Assembly: GCF_003702705.1 (NCBI RefSeq) | Contig: NZ_QZMN01000009.1 | Coordinates: 124,001-188,000, forward strand | DNA: 64,000 nt | Direction: 5' to 3' | Origin: Ornithinimicrobium cerasi | GTDB taxonomy: Bacteria; Actinomycetota; Actinomycetes; Actinomycetales; Dermatophilaceae | Shown here: positions 16,100 to 24,030 of the stretch, piece after piece | Position numbering within the stretch: position 1 is the first letter of the stretch | Layout of the letters: each line of letters starts with the position of its first letter | The notes under the pieces: model-generated | What the model saw: the letters and a program-made list of their open reading frames with translations, nothing else | What the model was told of the DNA's origin: nothing | Database searches by the model: none | Position numbers and translations under genes: made by a program

Positions 16100-17773
16100 A
16101 TGAACGGCCCCCTGATCGTCCAGTCCGACAAGACCCTGCTCCTCGAGGTCGACCACCCCGACGCCGAGGCGGCGCGGCGCGACATCGCGCCCTTCGCCGA
16201 GCTCGAGCGCGCCCCCGAGCACATCCACACCTACCGCGTCACCCCGCTCGGCCTGTGGAACGCCCGGGCGGCGGGGCACGACGCGGAGCAGGTCGTGCAC
16301 GCCCTGCTCACCCACAGCCGCTACCCGGTGCCGCAGCCGCTGCTCGTCGACGTCGCCGAGACGATGGACCGCTACGGCCGGCTGACCCTCCTCAAGGAGC
16401 CGGACGAGGCCGGGGTGCCCCGCCTCCTCCTGCGCACGACCGACCGCGCCGTGCTCGCGGAGATCCTGCGGCACAAGAAGATCCGGCCGCTGGTCGGCGA
16501 CCGGGTTGACGACGACACGGTGGTTGTCCACCCCTCGGAGCGGGGACACCTCAAGCAGGAGCTGCTCAAGGTGGGCTGGCCCGCCGAGGACCTCGCCGGC
16601 TACGTCGACGGCGAGAAGCACCCCATCGACCTTCACGAGGACGGCTGGAGCCTGCGTCCCTACCAGCAGCAGGCCGTCAACGGCTTCTGGGACGGCGGCT
16701 CCGGTGTGGTCGTGCTGCCCTGCGGCGCGGGCAAGACGCTCGTGGGTGCGGGGGCGATGGCCCGGTCCGGCACCACGACCCTCATCCTCGTCACCAACAC
16801 CGTCAGTGCGCGCCAGTGGCGTGACGAGCTGCTGCGCCGCACCTCGCTCACCGAGGAGGAGATCGGCGAGTACTCCGGCGCCCGCAAGGAGATCCGGCCC
16901 GTCACCATCGCCACCTACCAGGTGCTGACCACCCGACGGAAGGGCGTCTACACCCACCTCGACCTCCTGGACGCGCGGGACTGGGGTCTGGTCCTCTACG
17001 ACGAGGTCCACCTGCTGCCCGCCCCGATCTTCCGGATGACGGCCGACCTACAGGCGCGCCGCCGCCTCGGGCTCACCGCCACCCTCGTGCGCGAGGACGG
17101 CCGGGAGTCCGACGTGTTCTCCCTCATCGGCCCCAAGCGCTTCGACGCCCCCTGGAAGGACATCGAGGCCCAGGGCTGGATCGCCCCGGCCGACTGCGTC
17201 GAGGTGCGCGTCAGCCTGCCCGAGCCGATGCGGATGGCGTATGCCGTGGCCGAGCCCGACGAGCGCTACCGGTTCGCCTCCTGCGCCCCGGCGAAGGACG
17301 AGGTGGTGCGTCGGCTCGTGGCCAGGCACCGCGGGGAGCCGACGCTGGTCATCGGCCAGTACCTCGACCAGCTCGACCAGCTGGCGAGCACCCTGGACGC
17401 CCCGCTCATCACCGGTGAGACCACCGTCACCCAGCGCCAGGAGCTGTTCCGCCAGTTCCGCGAGGGGGAGATCACGCTGCTCGTGGTGTCCAAGGTCGCC
17501 AACTTCTCGATCGACCTCCCGGAGGCGTCGGTGGCGATCCAGGTCTCCGGCACCTTCGGCTCCCGGCAGGAGGAGGCCCAGCGGCTCGGGCGGGTCCTGC
17601 GCCCCAAGGGCGACGGCCGCACGGCGCACTTCTACACGGTGGTCTCACGGGACACCGTGGACGCCGAGTTCGCCGCCCACCGCCAGCGCTTCCTCGCCGA
17701 GCAGGGTTACGCCTACCGCATCGTGGACGCCGACGACCTCGACAGCCTCGACCCCACGCCGACCGTCGGCTGA
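16100..17773 (+). CDS. XPB-type (ERCC3) DNA repair helicase
   Basis: This 557-residue SF2 helicase resembles bacterial and archaeal XPB. The N-terminal 190 residues form the XPB damage-recognition-like domain. Walker A LPCGAGKTLVG lies near residue 205, the DEVH box (LYDEVHLLPAP) near 300, motif III LGLTATLVREDG follows, and motif VI is QEEAQRLGRVLRPK. Actinobacterial XPB proteins are DNA-dependent ATPases with 3'-5' helicase activity whose physiological role is not settled. ATG 16100 lies five bases after TTAGAC, so the transcript may be leaderless. The usual partner (helicase-associated protein) is at 4374. Confidence 0.93.
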   Translation: MNGPLIVQSDKTLLLEVDHPDAEAARRDIAPFAELERAPEHIHTYRVTPLGLWNARAAGHDAEQVVHALLTHSRYPVPQPLLVDVAETMDRYGRLTLLKEPDEAGVPRLLLRTTDRAVLAEILRHKKIRPLVGDRVDDDTVVVHPSERGHLKQELLKVGWPAEDLAGYVDGEKHPIDLHEDGWSLRPYQQQAVNGFWDGGSGVVVLPCGAGKTLVGAGAMARSGTTTLILVTNTVSARQWRDELLRRTSLTEEEIGEYSGARKEIRPVTIATYQVLTTRRKGVYTHLDLLDARDWGLVLYDEVHLLPAPIFRMTADLQARRRLGLTATLVREDGRESDVFSLIGPKRFDAPWKDIEAQGWIAPADCVEVRVSLPEPMRMAYAVAEPDERYRFASCAPAKDEVVRRLVARHRGEPTLVIGQYLDQLDQLASTLDAPLITGETTVTQRQELFRQFREGEITLLVVSKVANFSIDLPEASVAIQVSGTFGSRQEEAQRLGRVLRPKGDGRTAHFYTVVSRDTVDAEFAAHRQRFLAEQGYAYRIVDADDLDSLDPTPTVG

Positions 17774-17793
17774 GGGGCACCTACGCGATCCGC

Positions 17794-17872
17794 GGCGATG
17801 CCTGGCCGTCGCTGTCGTGCCACGACGATCGCCCTGGCGACGCCTGCGTCACGGCAGGGAGGCACATCGATC
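17794..17872. repeat. Dispersed 79-bp structured repeat, family 1, copy A
   Basis: It aligns without gaps to 30222-30300 (62 of 79 positions identical by hand count). Both copies contain GCTGTCGTG on the left and a complementary arm on the right, and both end in CACATCGATC. It lies between the convergent XPB and ribH genes. Confidence 0.65.
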
Positions 17873-17894
17873 GTCGGCCTCGTGCGGTGACCCC

Positions 17895-18371
17895 TCAGGC
17901 CGGCACGGCGCGGAGCGCGAGGACCGTGGCGACCGCGGCGGTGGCCGCCTCGTGGCCCTTGTCCTCCGACGACCCCGGCAGCCCGGCACGGTCCAGCGCC
18001 TGATCCTCGTCGTCGCAGGTCAGCACCCCTAAACCGACCGGCACGCCGGTGTCGACCGACACGCGCGTCAGGCCCTCCGTGGCGGCCGAGCAGACGTAGT
18101 CGAAGTGGGGGGTGCCCCCGCGGATCACCACACCCAGGGCGACGATGGCGTCATACCTGCCGGTCCGGGCGAGGCGCGCGCAGGCGACGGGCAGCTCGAA
18201 GCTGCCCGGCACGCGTATCTCGGTCACCTCGCTCACGCCGGCGTCCGCCAGACCGCGGCGGGCCCCCTCCAGCAGCCCGTCCATGACGGTCGTGTGCCAC
18301 GACGCGGCGACGACCGCGACCCGCAGACCTGCGGCGTCGACGGAGAGGGTGGGCGCTCCGGCCTTGCTCAT
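17895..18371 (-). CDS. ribH: 6,7-dimethyl-8-ribityllumazine synthase
   Basis: RibH condenses 5-amino-6-ribitylaminouracil with 3,4-dihydroxy-2-butanone 4-phosphate in riboflavin synthesis. The 158-residue product shows [33 protein letters not shown], the [17 protein letters not shown] phosphate and catalytic loop, and [17 protein letters not shown], all standard lumazine synthase motifs. It is last in the riboflavin operon and overlaps the ribBA stop by 4 bp. The downstream end carries the family 1 repeat. Confidence 0.96.
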   Translation of the reverse strand: MSKAGAPTLSVDAAGLRVAVVAASWHTTVMDGLLEGARRGLADAGVSEVTEIRVPGSFELPVACARLARTGRYDAIVALGVVIRGGTPHFDYVCSAATEGLTRVSVDTGVPVGLGVLTCDDEDQALDRAGLPGSSEDKGHEAATAAVATVLALRAVPA

Positions 18372-19693
18372 GCGGTGCTCCTCATCGTGCTCGGGGTCGG
18401 TATGCCGTGCGTGCCTGCCGGGCCCGCGGCACCGGCCGCGCCGGGGAGCGCCTGCGGCACCTCCGGCAGCGCGTGGGGCACCTCCGGCAGCGCGTGGGGG
18501 ACGTGGCCGAGCTGCTCGGTCTTGGCGCGCAGGTAGGCGTGCGCCTCAGGCGGCGGCACCGTCCGCGACCGCTCCGTGGCCGCCACCTGCAGCCCGTGGC
18601 GGAGCAGGGCCGCGGCCTTGTCGGGGTTGTGCGTGATGAGGCGCAGCGGCCGCCCGGCCAGCCCGAGGTCGTGCAGGACGGCCGCGCCGGCGGCGTAGTC
18701 CCGTGCGTCGACGGGCAGCCCCAGCGCGTGCTGCGCGGCGACCGTGTCGACGCCGGTGTCCTGGACGGCGTAGGCCCGCAGCTTGTCGAGCAGCCCCACC
18801 CCGCGACCCTCGTGGCCGCGCAGGTAGACGACGACACCGCCCTCGGCGGCGACGCGGGCCAGGGCGTCCTGCAGCTGCGGGCCGCAGTCGCACCGCCGCG
18901 ACCCGAGCGCCTCGCCGGTCAGGCACTCCGAGTGCAGGCGCACGAGCGGCTCCGGGCCCGGGTCAGGGCGCCCGACGAGGGCCAGGTGCTCGACGCCGGT
19001 GACCAGGTCGCGGTAGCCGTGCACGACCAGCTCCCCGTGCTCGGTCGGGAGCACCGTCGTCACCTCGCGGCGGACCGAGTCGTGCACCAGACGGTGGGCC
19101 ACGAGGTCGGCGATGGTCAGCACCGGTAGCCCGTGCTCGGCGGCGAGCTCCAGCACCTGCGGGCCGCGGAGCATCTCGCCCTCGTCGTCGACGAGCTCGG
19201 CGATCACCCCGACGGGCGCGAGCCCGGCGAGCCGGCACAGGTCCACCGCGGCCTCGGTGTGGCCGCGTCGGGCGAGCACCCCGCCCTCGCGCGCCCGCAG
19301 CGGCACCACGTGCCCGGGACGACGCAGGTCCGCGGCGGTCGTGGCCGGGTCGGCGAGCACGCGCAGCGTGCGCGCCCGGTCCGCCGCGCTGATCCCCGTC
19401 GTCACCCCGGTGGCCGCGTCCACCGTCACCGTGTATGCCGTGCGCAGCAGGTCCTCGTTGTGCTCCACCATGAGCGGCAGCTCGAGCCGGTCCGCCCACG
19501 CGCCCGGCATCGGGGCGCAGACGTAGCCGGAGCTGTGCCGCACGGTCCAGCCCAGCCAGCGGTCGGTGAGGGTCTGCGCCGCGAGGACGACGTCACCCTC
19601 GTTCTCCCGGTCGACGTCGTCGAGGACGAGGACCGGCCGACCCTCGCGCAGCGCGTCCAGCGCTGCGGCCACGGCGGTCTCGGCGCGGGTCAC
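18368..19693 (-). CDS. ribBA: Bifunctional DHBP synthase / GTP cyclohydrolase II
   Basis: This 441-residue fusion makes both riboflavin precursors. The N-terminal DHBP synthase domain (residues 1-205) has [16 protein letters not shown] and [15 protein letters not shown]. The C-terminal GTP cyclohydrolase II domain has the zinc-binding [21 protein letters not shown] segment near residue 254 and [15 protein letters not shown]. After the enzyme there is a tail of about 35 residues with a repeated [20 protein letters not shown] pattern encoded by 21-bp direct repeats near 18460-18505. The GTG start at 19693 overlaps the ribE stop by 4 bp. Confidence 0.95.
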   Translation of the reverse strand: MTRAETAVAAALDALREGRPVLVLDDVDRENEGDVVLAAQTLTDRWLGWTVRHSSGYVCAPMPGAWADRLELPLMVEHNEDLLRTAYTVTVDAATGVTTGISAADRARTLRVLADPATTAADLRRPGHVVPLRAREGGVLARRGHTEAAVDLCRLAGLAPVGVIAELVDDEGEMLRGPQVLELAAEHGLPVLTIADLVAHRLVHDSVRREVTTVLPTEHGELVVHGYRDLVTGVEHLALVGRPDPGPEPLVRLHSECLTGEALGSRRCDCGPQLQDALARVAAEGGVVVYLRGHEGRGVGLLDKLRAYAVQDTGVDTVAAQHALGLPVDARDYAAGAAVLHDLGLAGRPLRLITHNPDKAAALLRHGLQVAATERSRTVPPPEAHAYLRAKTEQLGHVPHALPEVPHALPEVPQALPGAAGAAGPAGTHGIPTPSTMRSTA

Positions 19694-20313
19694 CGGGACC
19701 CCTCCTGGGTGCCGGCCGGCACGACGCCCTCGGTGAGCATCGACTCCACGTACTTCGCGAGCACGTCGACCTCGACGTTCACCTCCTCGCCCGGCCCGCG
19801 CCGCCCGAGCGTCGTCAGCTCGAGGGTCGTCGGGATGAGGCTCACCGCGAAGGTGTCCGGGGTCCGGGCGGACACGGTCAGCGACACCCCGTCGAGCGTG
19901 ACCGAGCCCTTGAGCACGACGTAGCGGCGCAGCTGCAGCGGGAGGGCGAGGGTGACGACGTCCCACCGCTCCCCCGGCTCCCGCGACAGCACGGTCGTGG
20001 TCGCGTCAACGTGACCCTGGACGATGTGCCCGCCGAAGCGCGCGTCCGCGCGCATGGCCCGCTCCAGGTTGACGGGGTCGCCCGCGGTCAGGCGGCCCAG
20101 GGTCGAGCGGGCGAGGGTCTCGGCCATGACGTCGGCCGTGAACCGTCCCGGCCCGTGCTCGACGACGGTGAGGCAGACGCCGTCCACCGCGATCGAGTCA
20201 CCGTGCCGGACGTCGGCGGTGACCGTGGTGGCCGCGATCTCGATGACGCTGGAGTCGGGGCCGTCGGTGCGGGTGGTGAGCGTGCCGAGCTCCTCGACGA
20301 TGCCGGTGAACAT
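19690..20313 (-). CDS. ribE: Riboflavin synthase alpha chain
   Basis: The 207-residue protein dismutates two lumazines to riboflavin. It starts with the invariant MFTGIVEELG and contains two lumazine-binding repeats, each with a DGVCLTV or DGVSLTV core and a following TLxxxTLG stretch. FGGHIVQGHVD links the repeats. It is the second gene of the riboflavin operon, three bases after ribD and overlapping ribBA by 4 bp. The length and both repeats are complete. Confidence 0.96.
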   Translation of the reverse strand: MFTGIVEELGTLTTRTDGPDSSVIEIAATTVTADVRHGDSIAVDGVCLTVVEHGPGRFTADVMAETLARSTLGRLTAGDPVNLERAMRADARFGGHIVQGHVDATTTVLSREPGERWDVVTLALPLQLRRYVVLKGSVTLDGVSLTVSARTPDTFAVSLIPTTLELTTLGRRGPGEEVNVEVDVLAKYVESMLTEGVVPAGTQEGSR

Positions 20314-20316
20314 GGG

Positions 20317-21396
20317 TCAGTCCTCCTCGGACGACGGGACGGGTGGGACGAGGGCGTGCACGGCCGGGTGACCGGGCGGGGTCGACGGTGCCGGCCGGCC
20401 GGGGACGAGCCGGAGGCGCAGGTCCGGCCCGACCGGCCTCACCTCGGCCAGCTCGAGCCGGACGGCGTCGTCGATCGTGCGGACCCCGAGGTCCGGCACG
20501 GCCGACGCACCGGCGCCGAGCAGGGCGGGGGCGAGGTAGACGAGGACCTCGTCCACGCACCCGGCCCGCCAGAACGCGCCGGCCAGCGTGGGTCCGCCCT
20601 CGAGGAGCACGGAGTGCACCCCGTGGGCGGTCAGCGCGGCCAGCACCTCGTGCGGGTCGCGGGTGCGCAGGTGCAGGGCGGGGTCGGGCCCGAGGCCGAG
20701 CCTGGCGCCGGTGGGCAGGTCCCGGAGCCCGACCACCACACGGACCGGCTGCACCGGCGCCGCGGCGCCGTCGGGGGTGCGGGCGGTCAGGGCGGGGTCG
20801 TCGGCGAGCGCGGTGCCGGTGCCGACGACCACCGCGTCGACGCGCGAGCGCAGCCGGTGCGCGTCCTCCCGCGCCTCGGCCGAGGTGATCCACCGGCTCG
20901 AGCCGTCGGCCGCCGCCACCCGACCGTCCAGGGTGCTGGCGATCTTCCAGGTGACGTGCGGGCGGCCGAGCGTGCGCGCCCTCGCCCAGTCGGAGACCAG
21001 CGCCTCGGCGGCGGGGTGCGCGCACCGCTCGACGGGTATGCCGTGCGCGCGCAGCCAGGCGGCGCCGCCCCCGGCCTGCGCGGTGGGGTCGGGCACGGCA
21101 TACACGACCCTGACGACACCGGCGTCGCGCAGCGCGCGGGCGCACGGGCCGGTCCGGCCGTGGTGGTTGCAGGGCTCGAGGGTGACGTAGGCAGTCGCCC
21201 CGCGAGCCAGGTCGCCCGCGGACGCGAGCGCCGCGACCTCGGCGTGCGGGGAGCCGGCGCCGGCGTGGTGCCCGGCCCCGACGACCTGACCGGCGGGGTC
21301 GACGAGGACGCAGCCGACCCGGGGGTTGCGGTCGCGGGCGGGACCGCGCAGGGCGCGGTCGACCGCCTCGTCCAGGTGGTGCTCGGTGCTGGTCAC
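20317..21396 (-). CDS. ribD: Bifunctional diaminohydroxyphosphoribosylaminopyrimidine deaminase / reductase
   Basis: RibD catalyses the deamination and ribose reduction that follow GTP cyclohydrolase II. The N-terminal cytidine-deaminase-like domain has SPHAEVAAL and TLEPCNHHGRTGPCARAL (zinc His and two Cys). The C-terminal reductase has GRPHVTWKIASTLDGRVAA, SSRWITSAEAREDAHRLRS and the LLEGGPTLAGAF substrate loop. It is 359 residues and first in the operon, 127 bases downstream of the FMN riboswitch. Confidence 0.96.
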   Translation of the reverse strand: MTSTEHHLDEAVDRALRGPARDRNPRVGCVLVDPAGQVVGAGHHAGAGSPHAEVAALASAGDLARGATAYVTLEPCNHHGRTGPCARALRDAGVVRVVYAVPDPTAQAGGGAAWLRAHGIPVERCAHPAAEALVSDWARARTLGRPHVTWKIASTLDGRVAAADGSSRWITSAEAREDAHRLRSRVDAVVVGTGTALADDPALTARTPDGAAAPVQPVRVVVGLRDLPTGARLGLGPDPALHLRTRDPHEVLAALTAHGVHSVLLEGGPTLAGAFWRAGCVDEVLVYLAPALLGAGASAVPDLGVRTIDDAVRLELAEVRPVGPDLRLRLVPGRPAPSTPPGHPAVHALVPPVPSSEED

Positions 21397-21496
21397 CGCC
21401 GTCTCCTCCGTCTCGCCGTGGGGCGGCCCGGGGAGGGCTGGGAGACGAGGGCGGCGAGGGCCGGCGGGACGTCCGGGACCACACGGGTCCGTGGAC

Positions 21497-21519
21497 GTCG
21501 ACGACGGATCCGTCGACGC
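21497..21519 (-). promoter_or_regulatory. Palindromic hairpin, likely riboswitch expression platform
   Basis: Just 3' of the FMN aptamer is a nearly palindromic stretch around CGTCGACG and GGATCC that can fold as a hairpin. No U-run follows, so it may act as an intrinsic-like or Rho-linked attenuator. This is inference from position and symmetry. Confidence 0.35.
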
Positions 21520-21522
21520 TCG

Positions 21523-21645
21523 CGCTGCCTCCCGTCCGGACTTTCACCGTCGGTCCCGGAGTTCCACCGGGTCAACCGGCCGCTGGCTGCGGCCGGGTCG
21601 CGGACTGTCACCGCCGGTTCGGAGTTGCACCGACCCCGGAGCGCG
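21523..21645 (-). ncRNA. FMN riboswitch (RFN element)
   Basis: Read on the minus strand, the segment has GGTCGGTGCAACTCCGA then ACCGGCGGTGACAGTCCGCG, followed by a variable GC-rich stem, then CCGGTGGAACTCCGGGACC, GACGGTGAAAGTCCGGACG and GGGAGGCAGC. These are the conserved blocks of the FMN aptamer in order. It lies directly upstream of ribD, so FMN should reduce expression of the whole rib operon. A TATCTT box near 21661 on the minus strand could be the -10 element just before it. The remaining 21397-21496 leader holds no other recognised feature. Confidence 0.92.
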
Positions 21646-21704
21646 TTGTCGTGAGGGCAAGATATCAGCCCCGCCTGGGACGGGACCGACGTCCCCAGCG
21701 TGCG

Positions 21705-21720
21705 TTCAGCCGATTCCCAG
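21705..21720 (+). promoter_or_regulatory. Putative response-regulator box upstream of the two-component operon
   Basis: TTCAGCCGATTCCCAG contains two CAG-ending half sites 11 bases apart, the spacing used by OmpR-family regulators. A related sequence (12 of 16 positions) lies upstream of the htrA-like gene at 23971. Autoregulation is inferred. Confidence 0.4.
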
Positions 21721-21743
21721 GCGACGACCGGACGATGGGACGC

Positions 21744-22448
21744 ATGAGCACGATCAACGACGCGCCGGAGGCCACGCTCCTCGTCGTCGAGGACGAGACC
21801 AACATCCGCGAGCTGCTGACCACGAGCCTGCGCTTCGCCGGGTTCGCCGTGCATGCCGCCGTCGACGGGCGCAGCGCCCTGCAGCTGGCCGGCGAGCACG
21901 ACATCGACCTGGCGGTGCTCGACATCATGCTGCCCGACATGGACGGGTTCACCGTCACCCGGACGCTGCGGGAGCGGGGGCTGGACGTCCCCATCGTCTT
22001 CCTCACCGCCCGCGACTCGCTCGACGACAAGGTCAAGGGCCTGACCGTGGGCGGCGACGACTACGTCACCAAGCCGTTCAGCCTCGAGGAGGTCGTCGCC
22101 CGCATCCGCGCGGTGCTGCGGCGCACCCGCACCGTCGAGGAGGACGACCACGTGCTGCGGGTCGCCGACCTCGAGCTCGACGAGGACAGCCACGAGGTGC
22201 GGCGCGACGGGCAGGTCATCGAGGTCTCCCCCACCGAGTTCAAGCTCCTGCGCTACCTGATGCTCAACCCCGGCCGGGTGCTGTCCAAGAGCCAGATCCT
22301 CGACCACGTCTGGGACTACGACTTCCGGGGCGAGATGAACATCGTCGAGTCCTACATCTCCTACCTGCGACGCAAGGTCGACGTGGTCGGTGAGCCCCTG
22401 ATCCACACCAAGCGCGGCGTCGGCTACGTCCTCCGCGCCCCGCGGTGA
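21744..22448 (+). CDS. OmpR-family response regulator
   Basis: This 234-residue DNA-binding regulator is phosphorylated by the kinase encoded immediately downstream. The receiver domain (residues 12-125) has VVEDETNIRELL, phosphoacceptor Asp60 in LAVLDIMLPDMDG, LTARDS and the YVTKPFSLEE lysine. The C-terminal winged helix (about 140-234) ends in HTKRGVGYVLRAP. It resembles the actinobacterial TrcR/PrrA group. ATG 21744 is chosen because GACGAT lies seven bases upstream in leaderless position; ATG 21735 is an alternative. The stop overlaps the kinase GTG by 4 bp. Confidence 0.92.
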   Translation: MSTINDAPEATLLVVEDETNIRELLTTSLRFAGFAVHAAVDGRSALQLAGEHDIDLAVLDIMLPDMDGFTVTRTLRERGLDVPIVFLTARDSLDDKVKGLTVGGDDYVTKPFSLEEVVARIRAVLRRTRTVEEDDHVLRVADLELDEDSHEVRRDGQVIEVSPTEFKLLRYLMLNPGRVLSKSQILDHVWDYDFRGEMNIVESYISYLRRKVDVVGEPLIHTKRGVGYVLRAPR

Positions 22449-24007
22449 GCCGACTCGGGAGGCTGCGCAGCGCGTCCTACCAGCGGCTGCACAACCTCTC
22501 GCTGACCCGGCGGCTGGTCACCGTCGTCGTCCTCCTCGTGCTGGCGGCCTACGTGCTGACCACGTCGGTGTCGCTGATGATGCTGCGCGGCTACCTCCTC
22601 GAGCGCTCCGACGCCGACCTCGACGCCTACATCACCCCGCTCGCCCGTCAGGCCTACAGCCAGATGGTCGAGGAGTCGACCGGGCAGCCGTTCACGCTCC
22701 CCCGGCAGACCTTCGTCCCGCCCAATCCCTACTACGTCGTCTACACGCCGGTGGAGGACGACGTGCCCCCCACGCCGTTCGTGGTGCCCACCCGCCCGGA
22801 GATCAGCGCGCCCGAGCTGGGGCGGATCGGCGAGGGTGACCCCCGGCTCGGCGTCCCCTTCACCGTGGAGGCGCGTGACGACGACGGCTCCTGGCGGGTG
22901 CTGGCTGCCCGGCTCTCCGAGGGCGGCACGATCGCGGTGGCCGTCCCGCTGACCGACGTCGACAGCACCGTGCGCACGCTGGCCTGGCTCACCGCGGTGA
23001 TCGGGCTGACCACGCTCGTCGTGGTGGGCGTGCTCGGCTGGTTCGCCGTCCGCCGCGCCTTCCGCCCCCTCACCCGCATCGAGGACACCGCTGCCGGCAT
23101 CGCGGCCGGCGACCTGGCGCGCCGGGTCCCCCCGCGCGGCGCGAACGACGAGGTCGGGTCGCTGTCCGACTCGCTGAACCGGATGCTCGCCCAGATCGAG
23201 CACTCCTTCGCCGTGCGCGAGGCCTCCGAGCGCAAGATGCGCGACTTCGTCGCCGACGCCTCGCACGAGCTGCGCACCCCCCTCGCGACCGTCAAGGGGT
23301 ATGCCGAGCTGTACCGCGTCGGGGCGGTCGCCCCGGACGACCTGCCCGGGGCGATGCGCCGCATCGAGGACGAGGCGACCCGGATGGGGCGCCTGGTCGA
23401 GGACCTGCTGACGCTCACCCGGCTGGACTCGGAGCCGGCGATGTCGCCGACCCGCGTCGACCTCATGGTGCTCGGGAACGACGTCGTCCAGGACGCGCGG
23501 GTGCGGGCGCCGGAGCGGCCGATCACCCTGGGGCCGCTCGAGGGGACCGGCGGTGACGACGACCTCACCGTGATCGGGGAGGACGGGGCGCTGCGGCAGG
23601 TGCTGACCAACCTCGTCGGCAACGCTGTCGACCACACCCCGCCAGGCTCCCCCGTCGAGCTGACGCTCGGGCGGGTCGGCGAGTCGGTCGTCGTGCAGGT
23701 GCGCGACCACGGGCCCGGCCTGGCGGTCGGCACGGCGGACCGCGTGTTCGAGCGCTTCTACCGCGAGGACAAGTCCCGCAGCCGCGCCTCCGGCGGGACC
23801 GGTCTGGGGCTGGCGATCGTCGCGGCCATCGTCGCCCGTCACCGCGGGCTGGTGAGGCACCTGCCCACGCCGGGGGGCGGGGCGACCTTCCGGGTGGAGC
23901 TGCCCGCCGCCCCGCCGGTGACCGGCGGCGTCCGGGTGCGCCGGCGGGTGCCCCAGCTGGTGGAGGGTCGTTCAGCCACCTCACAGCACGCGCCCAGGGA
24001 TCGCTGA
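22445..24007 (+). CDS. Sensor histidine kinase
   Basis: This 520-residue membrane kinase has a first transmembrane helix near residues 24-46, an extracytoplasmic domain of about 130 residues, a second helix near 180-200, a HAMP linker (VRRAFRPLTRIEDTAAGIAAG), the H-box DASHELRTPLATVKGYAE with phosphoacceptor His near 273, and an ATPase domain with NLVGNAVDHT, DHGPGL and GGTGLGLAIV. The sensor domain is proline-rich (PPNPYYVVYTP) with no recognised ligand fold. The operon with the response regulator and the adjacent htrA-like gene suggests sensing of envelope or protein-folding stress. Confidence 0.92.
   Translation: MSRLGRLRSASYQRLHNLSLTRRLVTVVVLLVLAAYVLTTSVSLMMLRGYLLERSDADLDAYITPLARQAYSQMVEESTGQPFTLPRQTFVPPNPYYVVYTPVEDDVPPTPFVVPTRPEISAPELGRIGEGDPRLGVPFTVEARDDDGSWRVLAARLSEGGTIAVAVPLTDVDSTVRTLAWLTAVIGLTTLVVVGVLGWFAVRRAFRPLTRIEDTAAGIAAGDLARRVPPRGANDEVGSLSDSLNRMLAQIEHSFAVREASERKMRDFVADASHELRTPLATVKGYAELYRVGAVAPDDLPGAMRRIEDEATRMGRLVEDLLTLTRLDSEPAMSPTRVDLMVLGNDVVQDARVRAPERPITLGPLEGTGGDDDLTVIGEDGALRQVLTNLVGNAVDHTPPGSPVELTLGRVGESVVVQVRDHGPGLAVGTADRVFERFYREDKSRSRASGGTGLGLAIVAAIVARHRGLVRHLPTPGGGATFRVELPAAPPVTGGVRVRRRVPQLVEGRSATSQHAPRDR
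23971..23986 (+). promoter_or_regulatory. Putative response-regulator box upstream of htrA-like gene
   Basis: TTCAGCCACCTCACAG resembles the motif at 21705 and repeats a CAG-ending half site at 11-base spacing. It lies within the 3' end of the kinase gene, 45 bases before the htrA-like ATG. Confidence 0.4.
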
Positions 24008-24030
24008 CGTCCATGGTGTCGGATGGGGAC

